Positions 29,758-39,251 of a stretch of DNA of 64,000 bases are shown in pieces. The DNA is from Phocaeicola vulgatus (lineage in GTDB: Bacteria; Bacteroidota; Bacteroidia; Bacteroidales; Tannerellaceae). Numbering within the stretch: the first letter of the stretch is position 1; each line of letters starts with the position of its first letter. The DNA is taken from contig CP091733.1 of NCBI GenBank assembly GCA_022009975.1, positions 2,035,001 through 2,099,000 of the forward strand. The letters run 5' to 3'. A program made the translations under genes and the position numbers. Under the pieces are notes generated by a model. The model was not told where the DNA came from. It did no database searches and was given only the letters and a program-made list of their open reading frames with translations.

Positions 29758-30182
29758 TTACACATAGAACAACCAATAAAAGAGTTTTATATAAAAAGCT
29801 AACGCTTTTTCAGACATTTTCGTTTTATAATATATAGTACCCAAATGCGAACATATCAGATACTGTATATTATAATCTTCACTGCCTTTAGCCACATCCA
29901 TCGCCTCCACATATAACTCCGCAGCTTCTGCATGATTTCCTAAATCATATTCCACCCTGCCATTTGTGTACAAGGATCATGCCAAACGCAAGTCGTCTCC
30001 GCTGTGCCGGAAATAATCCTCTGCATTGATTTTGCGGAGCACCGGAGCGCACTGTCCGGCTTTGCTTGTATAAACGCCTCCACTTCCGTCAATTCCGGAG
30101 CATAATTCTCTCCGGTGCAGCTTACCAGCAGCAAGGCATATATAAAAACAGATAGTAGCACTTTTCCTCTATAGGGTTTCAT
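29758..30182 (-). pseudogene. Truncated copy of the TPR/HTH regulator
   Basis: A near-identical partial copy of the regulator at 35477-37318. The start (MKPYRGKVLLSVFIYALLLVSC), leader and promoter box match. It then lacks 105 bases between two TAATCC sites (corresponding to about 37045-37149), has a one-base change in a C-run (CACCGG instead of CACCCGG), and lacks about 1.3 kb (corresponding to about 35515-36815) across a TTTTATA match, ending in LFYWLFYV. Transmembrane, coiled-coil and DNA-binding parts are missing, so it should be inactive. It stands upstream of beta-barrel protein 1 as the intact copy stands upstream of protein 2. Confidence 0.85.
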
Positions 30183-30316
30183 ATTTTCGCATTTCATCAT
30201 AAAGTAAAAGCAAAAATATTGTAAATTTTCTTTTTTTGCAAGCACCAATTACATTTTTTACAGATTGAATGAAGAATCTATGCCAAATACCGTACACCCA
30301 TGAAAAAACAAATCTA

Positions 30317-30395
30317 TTTCTCCTCCGCAACGAGTCTCTTAAAACACCGTTTTAATACTGTTTTAATACTGTTTAAACGGCGTTTAAATAGCAAC
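30317..30395 (+). repeat. 79-bp direct repeat, copy 2
   Basis: Same 79 bases as 27479-27557 apart from one position. It separates the regulator remnant from the HlyD stub. Just to its right (30405-30480) are two tandem AAAAACATTGGACGTTTT units and a TTCCTCGTGATGTTTTTTTC segment, also present beside copy 3. Confidence 0.88.
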
Positions 30396-30445
30396 CGTTG
30401 TTTTTAAAAAAACATTGGACGTTTTTGAAAAAACATTGGACGTTT

Positions 30446-30817
30446 TCAAAAATTCCTCGTGATGTTTTTTTCAAAACATTGTGTGTTTAATTCGGCTATC
30501 AATTCCACCCAATCATTCTCATTTATTTTTCTCGTTTGATTGAAGCATACTAACACATTCGACACTTTATTTTCTTGCAGCAACCAGTACTGTCTCTTAT
30601 AATGTTTCGCTGCAGGTTTATTTCCTGACGCCCCTACTATCCACCATCCTATAGCTATCAACAACAAAAAAATGATAACAAGAATGGTATTCCCCCAGCG
30701 AACCAAGAATGGAGGAATTTCACCTATCATATTCCGAACCTTCTCACTTCTCAATTCAATCTTCCCTTGTTCAGCTTCTGCCCGTTGTTTCATTGTTTCG
30801 TATGTTTCTTTACCCAT
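30446..30817 (-). CDS. HlyD-like membrane-fusion protein, N-terminal stub
   Basis: 123 residues starting 12 bases after the corrected exporter stop. Residues about 20-62 (GKIELRSEKVRNMIGEIPP, FLVRWGNTILVIIFLLLIAI) match the cytoplasmic leader and single transmembrane helix of Bacteroidetes HlyD-type adaptors that pair with C39 ABC exporters. Normal adaptors continue for about 350 residues with hairpin and lipoyl domains; here about 58 unrelated residues follow and the stop lies in repeated sequence beside the 79-bp repeat. The gene therefore looks truncated by rearrangement at the cassette border. A small genuine membrane protein is the alternative. Confidence 0.6.
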   Translation of the reverse strand: MGKETYETMKQRAEAEQGKIELRSEKVRNMIGEIPPFLVRWGNTILVIIFLLLIAIGWWIVGASGNKPAAKHYKRQYWLLQENKVSNVLVCFNQTRKINENDWVELIAELNTQCFEKNITRNF

Positions 30818-30829
30818 AACTTTTTTGTT

Positions 30830-33037
30830 TTAGTGACCTAACTCTAACTGGTTCTTGACCAAATGATAATATGCCCCTTCTGCAACTATCAACGATTCAT
30901 GTGTACCCGTTTCTACTATTTACCTTTCTCCAATACGACTATCTGGTCGGCGTTACGTACCGTACTCAAACGATGAGCCACCACAACTACAGTCTTTCCT
31001 TGGTAAAACTCCGTCAAGTTTTCCACTATGGCACGCTCGTTGTTCGCATCCAAGGAGTTCGTTGCCTCGTCAAAGAATATAAAATCGGGATTACGATAAA
31101 CTGCACGGGCTATCAAGATACGCTGCCGTTGTCCTTGGCTGACTTCTTGCCCATCTTGCCCGACTACTGTGTTGTATTTCAACGGCAACCTTTCAACGAA
31201 TTCCTCTATATTTGCTATCCGAGCCGCCAACAGCAGACGACTTTTGTCTATTTCGTCATCACCTACCGCTATATTACGGGCTATCGATTCGGAAAAGAGA
31301 TAGCCCCCTTGCATCACAGCCCCACAATGTTCTCGCCACCAACGGAGGTTGTAATGTGCCAAATTCTCTCCGGCTATTTGGATGGTACCGCTTACCACAG
31401 GATAATAGCCCAACAACAGTTTGATAAGCGTTGTCTTCCCGCTTCTGCTGTTACCGACTATCGCTGTCACCTTTCCTTGCGGTATGACCAAGTTCAAATT
31501 GTCCAACACTTTCGAGGAATGAGATCCTTCATATTGGAAGGAGACGTTTTGCAACCGAATCTCATACTGTCCATTTGGGAAACTATTCACAGTTCGTTCT
31601 GGAGTATCCTCTTCTTCTCGACAGCGGATTTCACTCATGCGTTCAAGCGATATCTGCACATCCTGCCATCCATAAATAAACTGAACAAATTGTTCTACAG
31701 GTGCATTCAACTGGCCTATGATGTATTGGATGGCCAACATCATACCCAAGGACAAATTCCCGCTAATAACGGAAGTGGCAGCCACAATCGTGATGATGAT
31801 ATTCTTCACCTCATTAATTAAAATGCCTCCTGCCTCCTGGGTTTGCTGCAGTTTCATCGACTCGATACTCGTCCGAAACAAATCTGCTTGGATATCTTCC
31901 CATTCCCAACACCGCCTACGCTCACAGTGCTGCAACTTGATTTCCTGCATACCGTTCAGTAACTGCATGGTCTTGCTTTGATTGCGGGACTGCTGTTCAA
32001 AATAGGTGTAGTCTATCTTCCGCCTTCTTTCCAGGAAAAGGAAAATCCACATGGCATAGAGGAGACTGACCAATAAGAACAAGACAAATATCAACCGATC
32101 ATAATAAAGCAATACGATACCAAAAACGACAAAACTGAAAGCAGAGAACAGAATAGACAATGTTTGGGCGGTCAAGAATCGCTCTACGCGTTCATGGTCA
32201 TGAATGCGTCGCAACAAATCCCCCCGTCTTTTTTGCGTCAAAAAACGACATCGGAAGCTTCATCAGCTTGATTAGGAAATCGGACAAAAGCGATATGTTC
32301 ACCCTTGCGGAGACATGCAAAAGTATCCAACGCCGGATAAAATCGACTGATGCCCTGCTCAACACCAGCATCAATTGCCCCGCAAGAATCAAATAAATCA
32401 AGTTCAAATCCTCGCCAGCTATTCCTTTGTCCACTATCGCCTGTGTCAAAAAGGGAAAAAGTATTTGCAATACGCTTCCCAGCAACAAACCCAAAAGTAG
32501 CTGCACGAACAAGGAACGGTAAGGACGCATATATCCCCATAGGAAACAAACAGGTTGTTCCATCCGTTTTCTTTCGTCTTCTTTACCATAAAAGGCTGGG
32601 GTTGGCTCAAGAGCCATCAAGATGCCCTTCTCTTGACCGTTAGCACAAGTACTTATCCATGCATTCCGCACTGTATCCTCATCCAACTCTAAAAGGCTCT
32701 TACTTGGGTCAGCGACACAAAAGCGCAATACGCCGTTGCGCTTCCTTTTCACGTCGTAAAGCACAACAAAATGCTCCTGATTCCAATGAAGTATGCATGG
32801 GAATGGACGTTGCTCTACTACTCGTTCCAAGGGGATATGACCACAAACGGAACGGAAACCCAACTCTTCTGCTGCATCACTAAGGGAGAGCATGGAAACA
32901 CCTTCACGGGTAACGCGGCATATATGCTGCATCGTTTCTGCAGAATATTGCTTCCCATAATACTGGGCTATCATCCGCAAACACGTTGCCCCACATTCCA
33001 TGGTGTCGGGCTGTTGGATAAAAGGAATATGTTTCAT
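30830..33037 (-). CDS. C39-peptidase ABC exporter (bacteriocin/RiPP type; two apparent frameshifts)
   Basis: About 735 residues from ATG 33035-33037. Residues 1-150 are a C39 peptidase with catalytic Cys in DTMECGATCLRMIA, His in HWNQEHFVVLY and Asp in VADPSKSL; this domain cuts leaders behind double-glycine motifs. A six-helix membrane domain and an ATPase domain follow (Walker A GNSRSGKTTLIK, signature VSQGQRQRILIARAVY, Walker B FIFFDEATNSLD). Two breaks: a C6 run at 32220-32225 that should be C5 (gives KKTGDLLRRIHD), and a T-run at 30919-30921 that should be longer (gives EKGKIVETGTHESL and a stop at 30830). The motifs needed for activity are intact. No precursor peptide with a double-glycine leader was recognised nearby. 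Confidence 0.9.
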
Positions 33038-33097
33038 TTTGTCTTTTATATTAATTAGGAATGAACCCATATAGCCTATTCTCTTCGACTCCAACAA

Positions 33098-35461
33098 TCA
33101 TCGACCAATCTTCGAATCTTGCACCTCTTGGATTGACTGTACCTTTCGAACCGTCTGTTTCTTTCCTGTCGAGAAATTATACGACACAGAAAACATCATG
33201 TGAGGTGCATAATATTTGTTCCATTCCATGGTGCGCAAGCTTCCATCCTCTTTTATCATTCCAATTCTTCTTTTCTTTACAATGAAATTGTTCATATTAA
33301 ATCCAATGTTCAATTTCTCCTGCAAGAAAGACTTGTTTAATCCTAATCCGGTGTAAAAGACAGGCAGATAATATTCTTCATCCAAATACTCTTTTGTCTC
33401 TCCATTAAAGGACAAATTACCACTAAATCCTCTTCCAAACTCAAAAGAATTATAGAATGAATAAGAAAACCGAGACGATATACGCTTATAGCCATCATAC
33501 TCCATGTTCTTTCTTCGATATGAGGCATATAGGTTTATGTACCACCATTTACATATTGGTGTAGAGTATCCTGCACCTATAGAATTAAACACCGTCTTTG
33601 TCATGTTTACTGGCATAAAATAAGTAACATCGGGATTATGTTCATCTACTAAGGTGACAGTCCTATCCCCGTCCTCTATTCTAATCATATTATAGCCTAA
33701 TGTCCACTTAGCAAACCAGCGAGTATTTAAATCAAACATATTCCACATAGCTGGATTCAAATCCGGGTTACCTTTTGTATAGGTATTATCGGAAGTATAA
33801 AGCACTTTCGGGTTCATCAATCCATATCGGATATCATTCATGCCTCTTTTATAATTAGCATCCACTTTCATCCAATCCGTCGCTTGATAAGAAACGAGCA
33901 AGCTGGGAAAAAGATTCCAATAATCCCTCTTGTTGGCACTTTCTTTATATGAATGAGTTTCTATCTGGTCCATCTGCAAGCGAAAACTCGGAACAATTGT
34001 CCATTTTTTCAATGATAAAGTATATCCAGCATACAAACCAAAACCATATTCCTTGTAAGTGAAACGATCCGAAATATTGTCATCTGTCAACCATTCATTG
34101 CCTACTTTGTTCTCATACAAAGCGGTTTGATCTATCTTCTTATAATAATATTCGCCACCTACCGCCAACTGGGATTTAGAAGAAAGCCCTATCTGCAAAT
34201 GAGCTTCTGCTTTAAACAGATCCAACGGGGTATGTATATCGTAATGTTGATAACTTGTAGAATCAATGAAACCTGCAAAAACAGTCTCTCCATACCGATT
34301 GTTATCAGCCTTGTTTTTAAGAAAATCAGCCACAAGTGAGAAATTAGACCCGTCGCTGTCTATTTCCCAATTGTAGTTGAGTGATGTCTGATACGTATCC
34401 ACATGGGCTTTTCCTTTTTCATGATAAGTGGATTCCCATACGCTTTCCGGCGTTTGGGTAATCGAATGAGACAAACGAGTCGGGGCATCCTTTTCCAACA
34501 ACGCTTTGAAAGAGACACCAACATTGTGTTTCGCATTAATGTCATATACCAAACTTACCTTTTCATAAACGTAACTATAGCCCGCATTTTCTTTAGAGTC
34601 TGTCAATGTTTGTTGATTCCTCAGCAAAAAATCCTTTTCATATTTAGTCTTTGTCGTATTCATTAAATCATAATATTGGAGATTATTGATAAAACTCAAC
34701 TTCTTATAACGGGAACGGGTAATAGCATAAGCATAATAAGTATAAAATCCTTCTTGGAAAGTGACACCTGCATTCCCCCCTCCTGACAATTGAAACGTTC
34801 CACTTGCCAATTTCTTCAATTTAACATGAATAACACCTCCTGACACGTTCGCTTGATAGCGGTTGGCGGCATGGTTCGTTATCTCTATCTTATCTATCAT
34901 ATTGGAACGGAGGTTTGACAAATCTTTTTCCGATGCTTCTTTTCCATCTATATAGATTTTTGCTACTGGATTGCCATTTATTTTCAATCCTTCATTATTG
35001 GCAGTCACACCAGGTAATAAAGCGAAAGTTTCCTTACTGCTCTTGTTTCGTGTAAATGGATTGTGAGATATATCAACAATATAACCTCCCGGACGCTCCT
35101 TGATTAGATTTCCCGTAACAATGACCTCTTTTAAATCGATGGAAGAGAATTGCAAAGTAACATCCATGAGCTTTCCTGCTGCTGAGATATCAACATACTC
35201 CGTATTATACTGCAAGTGTGCATACTTTACTATATAGCTTCCATCCTCTATTTTCCCTATTTTGAAAAATCCACTTTCATCGGAGACTGCTCCTGTAATT
35301 ACAGAAGAATCTTTGGAAGCCAGGATAGACACGGTACAATATGGTATCGGATGCCTATCCGAATCGTAAACAAATCCGCTTATACTGGATTCAGTCTGCG
35401 CAAAACCCGCAAAAGAGAACAGACAGAATCCAAACAATAGTATTTGTTTTATGCCTCTCAT
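33098..35461 (-). CDS. Outer-membrane beta-barrel (TonB-receptor-like) protein 2
   Basis: 787 residues, intact. Signal peptide MRGIKQILLFGFCLFSFAGFA, then a carboxypeptidase-regulatory-like domain (SSISGFVYDSDRHPIPYCTV), a plug-like domain (LKEVIVTGNLIKERPGG; IDKIEITNHAANRYQ) and a barrel with many amphipathic strands. It matches the outer_membrane_beta-barrel_3 family. It lies 15 bases after the intact regulator and 60 bases before the C39 exporter, suggesting joint control and a possible outer-membrane step for the exported or imported peptide. No direct evidence of substrate. Confidence 0.87.
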   Translation of the reverse strand: MRGIKQILLFGFCLFSFAGFAQTESSISGFVYDSDRHPIPYCTVSILASKDSSVITGAVSDESGFFKIGKIEDGSYIVKYAHLQYNTEYVDISAAGKLMDVTLQFSSIDLKEVIVTGNLIKERPGGYIVDISHNPFTRNKSSKETFALLPGVTANNEGLKINGNPVAKIYIDGKEASEKDLSNLRSNMIDKIEITNHAANRYQANVSGGVIHVKLKKLASGTFQLSGGGNAGVTFQEGFYTYYAYAITRSRYKKLSFINNLQYYDLMNTTKTKYEKDFLLRNQQTLTDSKENAGYSYVYEKVSLVYDINAKHNVGVSFKALLEKDAPTRLSHSITQTPESVWESTYHEKGKAHVDTYQTSLNYNWEIDSDGSNFSLVADFLKNKADNNRYGETVFAGFIDSTSYQHYDIHTPLDLFKAEAHLQIGLSSKSQLAVGGEYYYKKIDQTALYENKVGNEWLTDDNISDRFTYKEYGFGLYAGYTLSLKKWTIVPSFRLQMDQIETHSYKESANKRDYWNLFPSLLVSYQATDWMKVDANYKRGMNDIRYGLMNPKVLYTSDNTYTKGNPDLNPAMWNMFDLNTRWFAKWTLGYNMIRIEDGDRTVTLVDEHNPDVTYFMPVNMTKTVFNSIGAGYSTPICKWWYINLYASYRRKNMEYDGYKRISSRFSYSFYNSFEFGRGFSGNLSFNGETKEYLDEEYYLPVFYTGLGLNKSFLQEKLNIGFNMNNFIVKKRRIGMIKEDGSLRTMEWNKYYAPHMMFSVSYNFSTGKKQTVRKVQSIQEVQDSKIGR

Positions 35462-35476
35462 ACTACTAATAATATT

Positions 35477-37318
35477 TCATTTAATTTCTTTCTTTGAACA
35501 ACCAATAAAAGAGTTTTTATAGTCCAAAGATATAGGCTTTGTTTTTACATTATGTGGACACTTAGCATCTTTTACATAAAAGGCTATTACACAATTACAT
35601 ATATAATATTTATAGCTGTTTTTTTCATGGACAATTCTCATCAAAAAGTCAGAAATATACTGTTCTAATTCATTCTTTTTCCATTTTTTCTTTATGCTCA
35701 TACGAGCTTTCAGACGTTGCATACGCTTATTCATGGCATCTTCACTCAAATCCAAGAGTTCTATTATGTCTTTCTTCGTAAATCCTACTTTTAACAAACA
35801 ACACACTTTTATATCATCTTTCTTTAATTGGGGATTTTCCCCTGTAAAATTATCAATGAAATTATCATGTATAGCCTGCGTTATAACTAATATATTTTTC
35901 CAATCTTGTTCGGTTAGTTTTTTTGTTTTTTTAATTCGACTCAACATGATTCGTGCCTCATCAACCGTAATCGTCTTTTTTCTTTCATATAGTTCATCTA
36001 ACTCCTTTTGTGTTATCTCTAATTGCTTTATAAGTGTATTTCTCTCTTTCACCAGATTTTTCTTGATTTCATTTTGCTGTTCAATTTTCAATTCTAATTT
36101 TTCCTTTTCAAGACCAATCTGTTGAATTGTATTTTTATGACTTCCTATTTCTGCGTCCCTTTTCTTCAACAACTTTCTATACATAACTAGAAAAACTATG
36201 ATTAATAAAATAAAAACAGGAAATGAAACTTTGATAAAAGTATTCATACGAAATTGCTTAGCTGCCATCTTTTTATTTTCATGCCGCATTTCTATTTGTG
36301 CTATATTTCTTTGGTCATCCATTTTACGAATAGAGTCTTCACTGGCAATGTTCAAATTATTATATTTCATAGCCTCCTCAAAATTACCTAATCTCTCATA
36401 TAGATAAGAAAGACTTTCATATGCACCGCTTCGGATATAGAGATTATCTGATTTCATTGCTTTTTTTAAATACAAAGCCGCAGAATCAGGCTTTTCCATT
36501 AAACGATACAAGTCTCCGCTTTTAAAATATATCAATTGTTTATCAATGATTTCATATTCTTGATTTTCAAGTAAATAACTCAAACACTCTAATGATTTCT
36601 GAAAATCACGAGAATGACTATAAATATCAGCTAATTCGGACAGAGCAAGGTACAAAGGTTTTATATAGTGATTCCTATTTGCAATGGATATGGACTGTTG
36701 ATACATCTCTATGGATTTTTCCCATTCTTGCTGTAAACCATAAACACGACCCATGTCTGAAAATGTATACGATACGCTTGCACTATCTCCTGATTTTTTT
36801 GCGAAATCATGAGCTTTTATATAAAAAGCTAACGCTTTTTCAGACATTTTCGTTTTATAATATATAGTACCCAAATGCGAACATATCAGATACTGTATAT
36901 TATAATCTTCACTGCCTTTAGCCACATCCATCGCCTCCACATATAACTCCGCAGCTTCTGCATGATTTCCTAAATCATATTCCACCCTGCCATTTGTGTA
37001 CAAGGATCGTGCCAAACGCAAGTCGTCTCCGCTATGTCGGAAATAATCCACTGATATTGCAATCAACGAATCCGATTGATGCTTGACATAACATTTGTCT
37101 TCCGCTTGCGTAAGCAACATGTAATAAAGAGCCTTATCTTGCTTGGAGTAATCCTCTGCATTGATTTTGCGGAGCACCCGGAGCGCACTGTCCGGCTTTG
37201 CCTGTATAAACGCCTCCACTTCCGTCAATTCCGGAGCATAATTCTCTCCGGTGCAACTTACCAGCAGCAAGGCATATATAAAAACAGATAGTAGCACTTT
37301 TCCTCTATAGGGTTTCAT
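35477..37318 (-). CDS. TPR lipoprotein-like membrane regulator with C-terminal HTH
   Basis: 613 residues from ATG 37316-37318; a longer reading to 37384 would start upstream of the -7 box at 37347-37354. A signal or lipobox region (VFIYALLLVSCTG) precedes at least six TPR-like repeats up to about residue 340, a transmembrane helix (FPVFILLIIVFLVMY), a coiled coil (KLELKIEQQNEIKKNLVKE) and a C-terminal LuxR-like helix-turn-helix (KVGFTKKDIIELLDLSEDAM, NKRMQRLKARM). This layout is known for Bacteroidetes membrane-spanning regulators that sense outside and bind DNA inside. It probably controls the downstream beta-barrel and exporter genes. The C-terminal about 40 residues are Cys-rich. Confidence 0.85.
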   Translation of the reverse strand: MKPYRGKVLLSVFIYALLLVSCTGENYAPELTEVEAFIQAKPDSALRVLRKINAEDYSKQDKALYYMLLTQAEDKCYVKHQSDSLIAISVDYFRHSGDDLRLARSLYTNGRVEYDLGNHAEAAELYVEAMDVAKGSEDYNIQYLICSHLGTIYYKTKMSEKALAFYIKAHDFAKKSGDSASVSYTFSDMGRVYGLQQEWEKSIEMYQQSISIANRNHYIKPLYLALSELADIYSHSRDFQKSLECLSYLLENQEYEIIDKQLIYFKSGDLYRLMEKPDSAALYLKKAMKSDNLYIRSGAYESLSYLYERLGNFEEAMKYNNLNIASEDSIRKMDDQRNIAQIEMRHENKKMAAKQFRMNTFIKVSFPVFILLIIVFLVMYRKLLKKRDAEIGSHKNTIQQIGLEKEKLELKIEQQNEIKKNLVKERNTLIKQLEITQKELDELYERKKTITVDEARIMLSRIKKTKKLTEQDWKNILVITQAIHDNFIDNFTGENPQLKKDDIKVCCLLKVGFTKKDIIELLDLSEDAMNKRMQRLKARMSIKKKWKKNELEQYISDFLMRIVHEKNSYKYYICNCVIAFYVKDAKCPHNVKTKPISLDYKNSFIGCSKKEIK

Positions 37319-37346
37319 ATTTTCGCATTTCATCATAAAGTAAAAG

Positions 37347-37354
37347 CAAAAATA
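37347..37354 (-). promoter_or_regulatory. -7 box of the TPR/HTH regulator
   Basis: Plus-strand CAAAAATA is TATTTTTG on the minus strand, 29 bases before the ATG. The same box is conserved in the truncated copy at 30211-30218. Confidence 0.5.
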
Positions 37355-37451
37355 TTGTAAATTTTCTTTTTTTGCAAGCACCAATTACATTTTTACAGAT
37401 TGAATGAAGAATCTATGCCAAATACCGTACACCCACGAAAAAACAAATCTA

Positions 37452-37530
37452 TTTCTCCTCCGCAACGAGTCTCTTAAAACACCGTTATAATGCTGTTTTA
37501 ATGCTGTTTAAACACCGTCTAAATAGCAAC
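37452..37530 (+). repeat. 79-bp direct repeat, copy 3
   Basis: Same length and borders as copies 1 and 2 but with several substitutions (for example GTTATAATGCTG for GTTTTAATACTG). It lies between the regulator promoter and the sulfatase 3' end; 37540-37612 repeats the GGACGTTTT units. No gene is seen in 37385-37646. Confidence 0.85.
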
Positions 37531-37646
37531 CGTTGTTTTAAAAAAAACATTGGACGTTTTTGAAAAAACATTGGACGTTTTTGAAAATTCCTCGTGATGT
37601 TTTTTTCAAAACAACGGTATGTTTTTTTCGCCCTATAACTCCTGAC

Positions 37647-39164
37647 TTATTCCATATTAGGCACAACAGGATGAATCTCTTGACCGACAAAATCAACTGG
37701 ATATTGTGCTCCTTCCGATTCCAAAGCAGCAACCATCTTCTTAATCATCTCCACACACTTTCCTTTGTTCATGCGAGACAAATCATTCTGCTCTTTTTCA
37801 TCTGCGGACAAATCATACAAGGCAAAGTCCGGACGCTCAGGACGCTCAGGATTGTAGTAGTAAATCAATTTCCAATTATCCTCACGATAGACAGTAAAAT
37901 AACTGCCATAATGGTTGTGAGGAAAGTGCATCAAAAATGTATTCTGACGAGAATCATCTGTTTTCCCAGTTAGGAGAGGCTTTAAGTCCACTCCATCCAC
38001 AGGATGAGATTGTGGAATTTCCACTTTCGCCAAAGCAGCCAAAGTAGGATAAATATCCGTGGCCCTTCCGAACTGCGTTTGAACTGAACCTCCTGCTATC
38101 GGCAACTCTTTTTGCAGCTTGCTCTTGCCATTGACATGCGCCCAGCCGATAATACAAGGGACACGCATTCCTCCTTCAAATTCCGTTCCTTTCTTTCCTC
38201 TCAAAGGAGCAGAAGAGGCATATCCTCTAGCATCTCCCAACGGAGCATCCGATCCATTATCTCCTAAAAACAAAATCAAGGTATTTTGAGCGACACCTTT
38301 CTTCTCCAAATGTTCCATTATATCCCCCAAGGATTTATCCATTCCCTCAATCAACGTTGCAAAGTTCTTTGCCAAATCGGATTTGTCTGAATCCTTGTAG
38401 CGTGATGCGAAACGTTTGTCCGCCTCGAACGGAGCATGGACTGCATAATGGGACATATACAAAAAGAAGGGTTGCTTTTCAGCAATGGCTTGGTCGATTT
38501 GCGCATTTGCCTCCAAGGTCAAAGCATCCGACAAGAAAGTGTCCGTTCCATGGTATTTCTCCAATCCGGGCACAGCCCTTGATTTATTGCCACGGATATT
38601 TCCATAACCATTCTCACCCAAATAACTGCCCGGTTGGCCAATGGAAGAACCTGCTATATTCACATCAAAGCCGATATTCTGAGGATATTCTCCTTCGCTG
38701 CCAATGCAACCAAAATGCGCTTTCCCCACATGGATTGTCTTATAACCTACCTTTTTGAGCATCCTTGGCAAAGTAAAATCGTTCTTTTTCAACCCTTGCC
38801 AATTCCATTCATAAGGTCCGTATTGATTCCTGTTGTTACTTTCGGAATTGATCCAATTGGTCGTATGATGGCGGGCTGCATCCTGCCCTGTCATGATGGA
38901 TGCACGGGAAGGCGAACTCACACTCTGGGCATAAAAAGTAGAGAAGCGGACTCCCTGTTGTGCCAGTTTCTCCATATTCGGCGTATGATACCAATCATTC
39001 AACGGATGACGCACAACATTCCCCTCTGCATCTGTCAGGAAAGGCAAAGATGTGTCCATTACTCCCATATCGTCCACCAAGAAAAGTATGATATTGGGGC
39101 GTTCTTGAGCCGCCACGGACAAAGGGAGGGAGAGCAACAATGTTTCTATTAATCTATTCTTCAT
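37647..39164 (-). CDS. Serine-type arylsulfatase family protein
   Basis: 505 residues from ATG 39162-39164. Signal peptide ending VAAQ, then the sulfatase core starting RPNIILFLVDDMG with the metal-binding DD. The signature is SSPSRASIMTG, with Ser83 in place of Cys, so maturation to formylglycine would need an anaerobic radical-SAM maturase (anSME). HVGKAHFG and LFLGDNGSD supply further active-site residues. It probably acts in the periplasm on sulfated glycans. No SusC/SusD pair or maturase lies in the window, and it borders the repeat-bounded cassette. Confidence 0.93.
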   Translation of the reverse strand: MKNRLIETLLLSLPLSVAAQERPNIILFLVDDMGVMDTSLPFLTDAEGNVVRHPLNDWYHTPNMEKLAQQGVRFSTFYAQSVSSPSRASIMTGQDAARHHTTNWINSESNNRNQYGPYEWNWQGLKKNDFTLPRMLKKVGYKTIHVGKAHFGCIGSEGEYPQNIGFDVNIAGSSIGQPGSYLGENGYGNIRGNKSRAVPGLEKYHGTDTFLSDALTLEANAQIDQAIAEKQPFFLYMSHYAVHAPFEADKRFASRYKDSDKSDLAKNFATLIEGMDKSLGDIMEHLEKKGVAQNTLILFLGDNGSDAPLGDARGYASSAPLRGKKGTEFEGGMRVPCIIGWAHVNGKSKLQKELPIAGGSVQTQFGRATDIYPTLAALAKVEIPQSHPVDGVDLKPLLTGKTDDSRQNTFLMHFPHNHYGSYFTVYREDNWKLIYYYNPERPERPDFALYDLSADEKEQNDLSRMNKGKCVEMIKKMVAALESEGAQYPVDFVGQEIHPVVPNME

Positions 39165-39185
39165 ACTTATCACTATATTATATAA

Positions 39186-39232
39186 AAAGAGATTGCCAAG
39201 CTGTATATGCTACAAATTGACAATCTCTAAAA
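39186..39232 (-). terminator. terminator after rny
   Basis: Inverted repeat AGAGATTG (39188-39195) / CAATCTCT (about 39221-39228) with A/T runs on both sides, 20 bases beyond the rny stop. Confidence 0.75.
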
Positions 39233-39251
39233 ATAAAATGAAAAATCTCTT

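Larger units (their letters stand above)
36812..37612 (+). repeat. long dispersed repeat shared with 29788-30480
   Basis: The 5' third of the regulator gene, its leader and promoter, the 79-bp repeat and the adjacent GGACGTTTT tandem units are nearly identical to 29788-30480, except for the deletions described for the truncated copy. Confidence 0.82.

Noticed and set aside
29758..30480. Insertion sequence or transposon
   Set aside because: No transposase or terminal inverted repeats were found; the repeated DNA is a regulator fragment with direct repeats.
30871..31821. 316-codon plus-strand frame opposite the C39 exporter
   Set aside because: The opposite strand carries Walker A, signature and Walker B motifs; this frame has none and odd composition.
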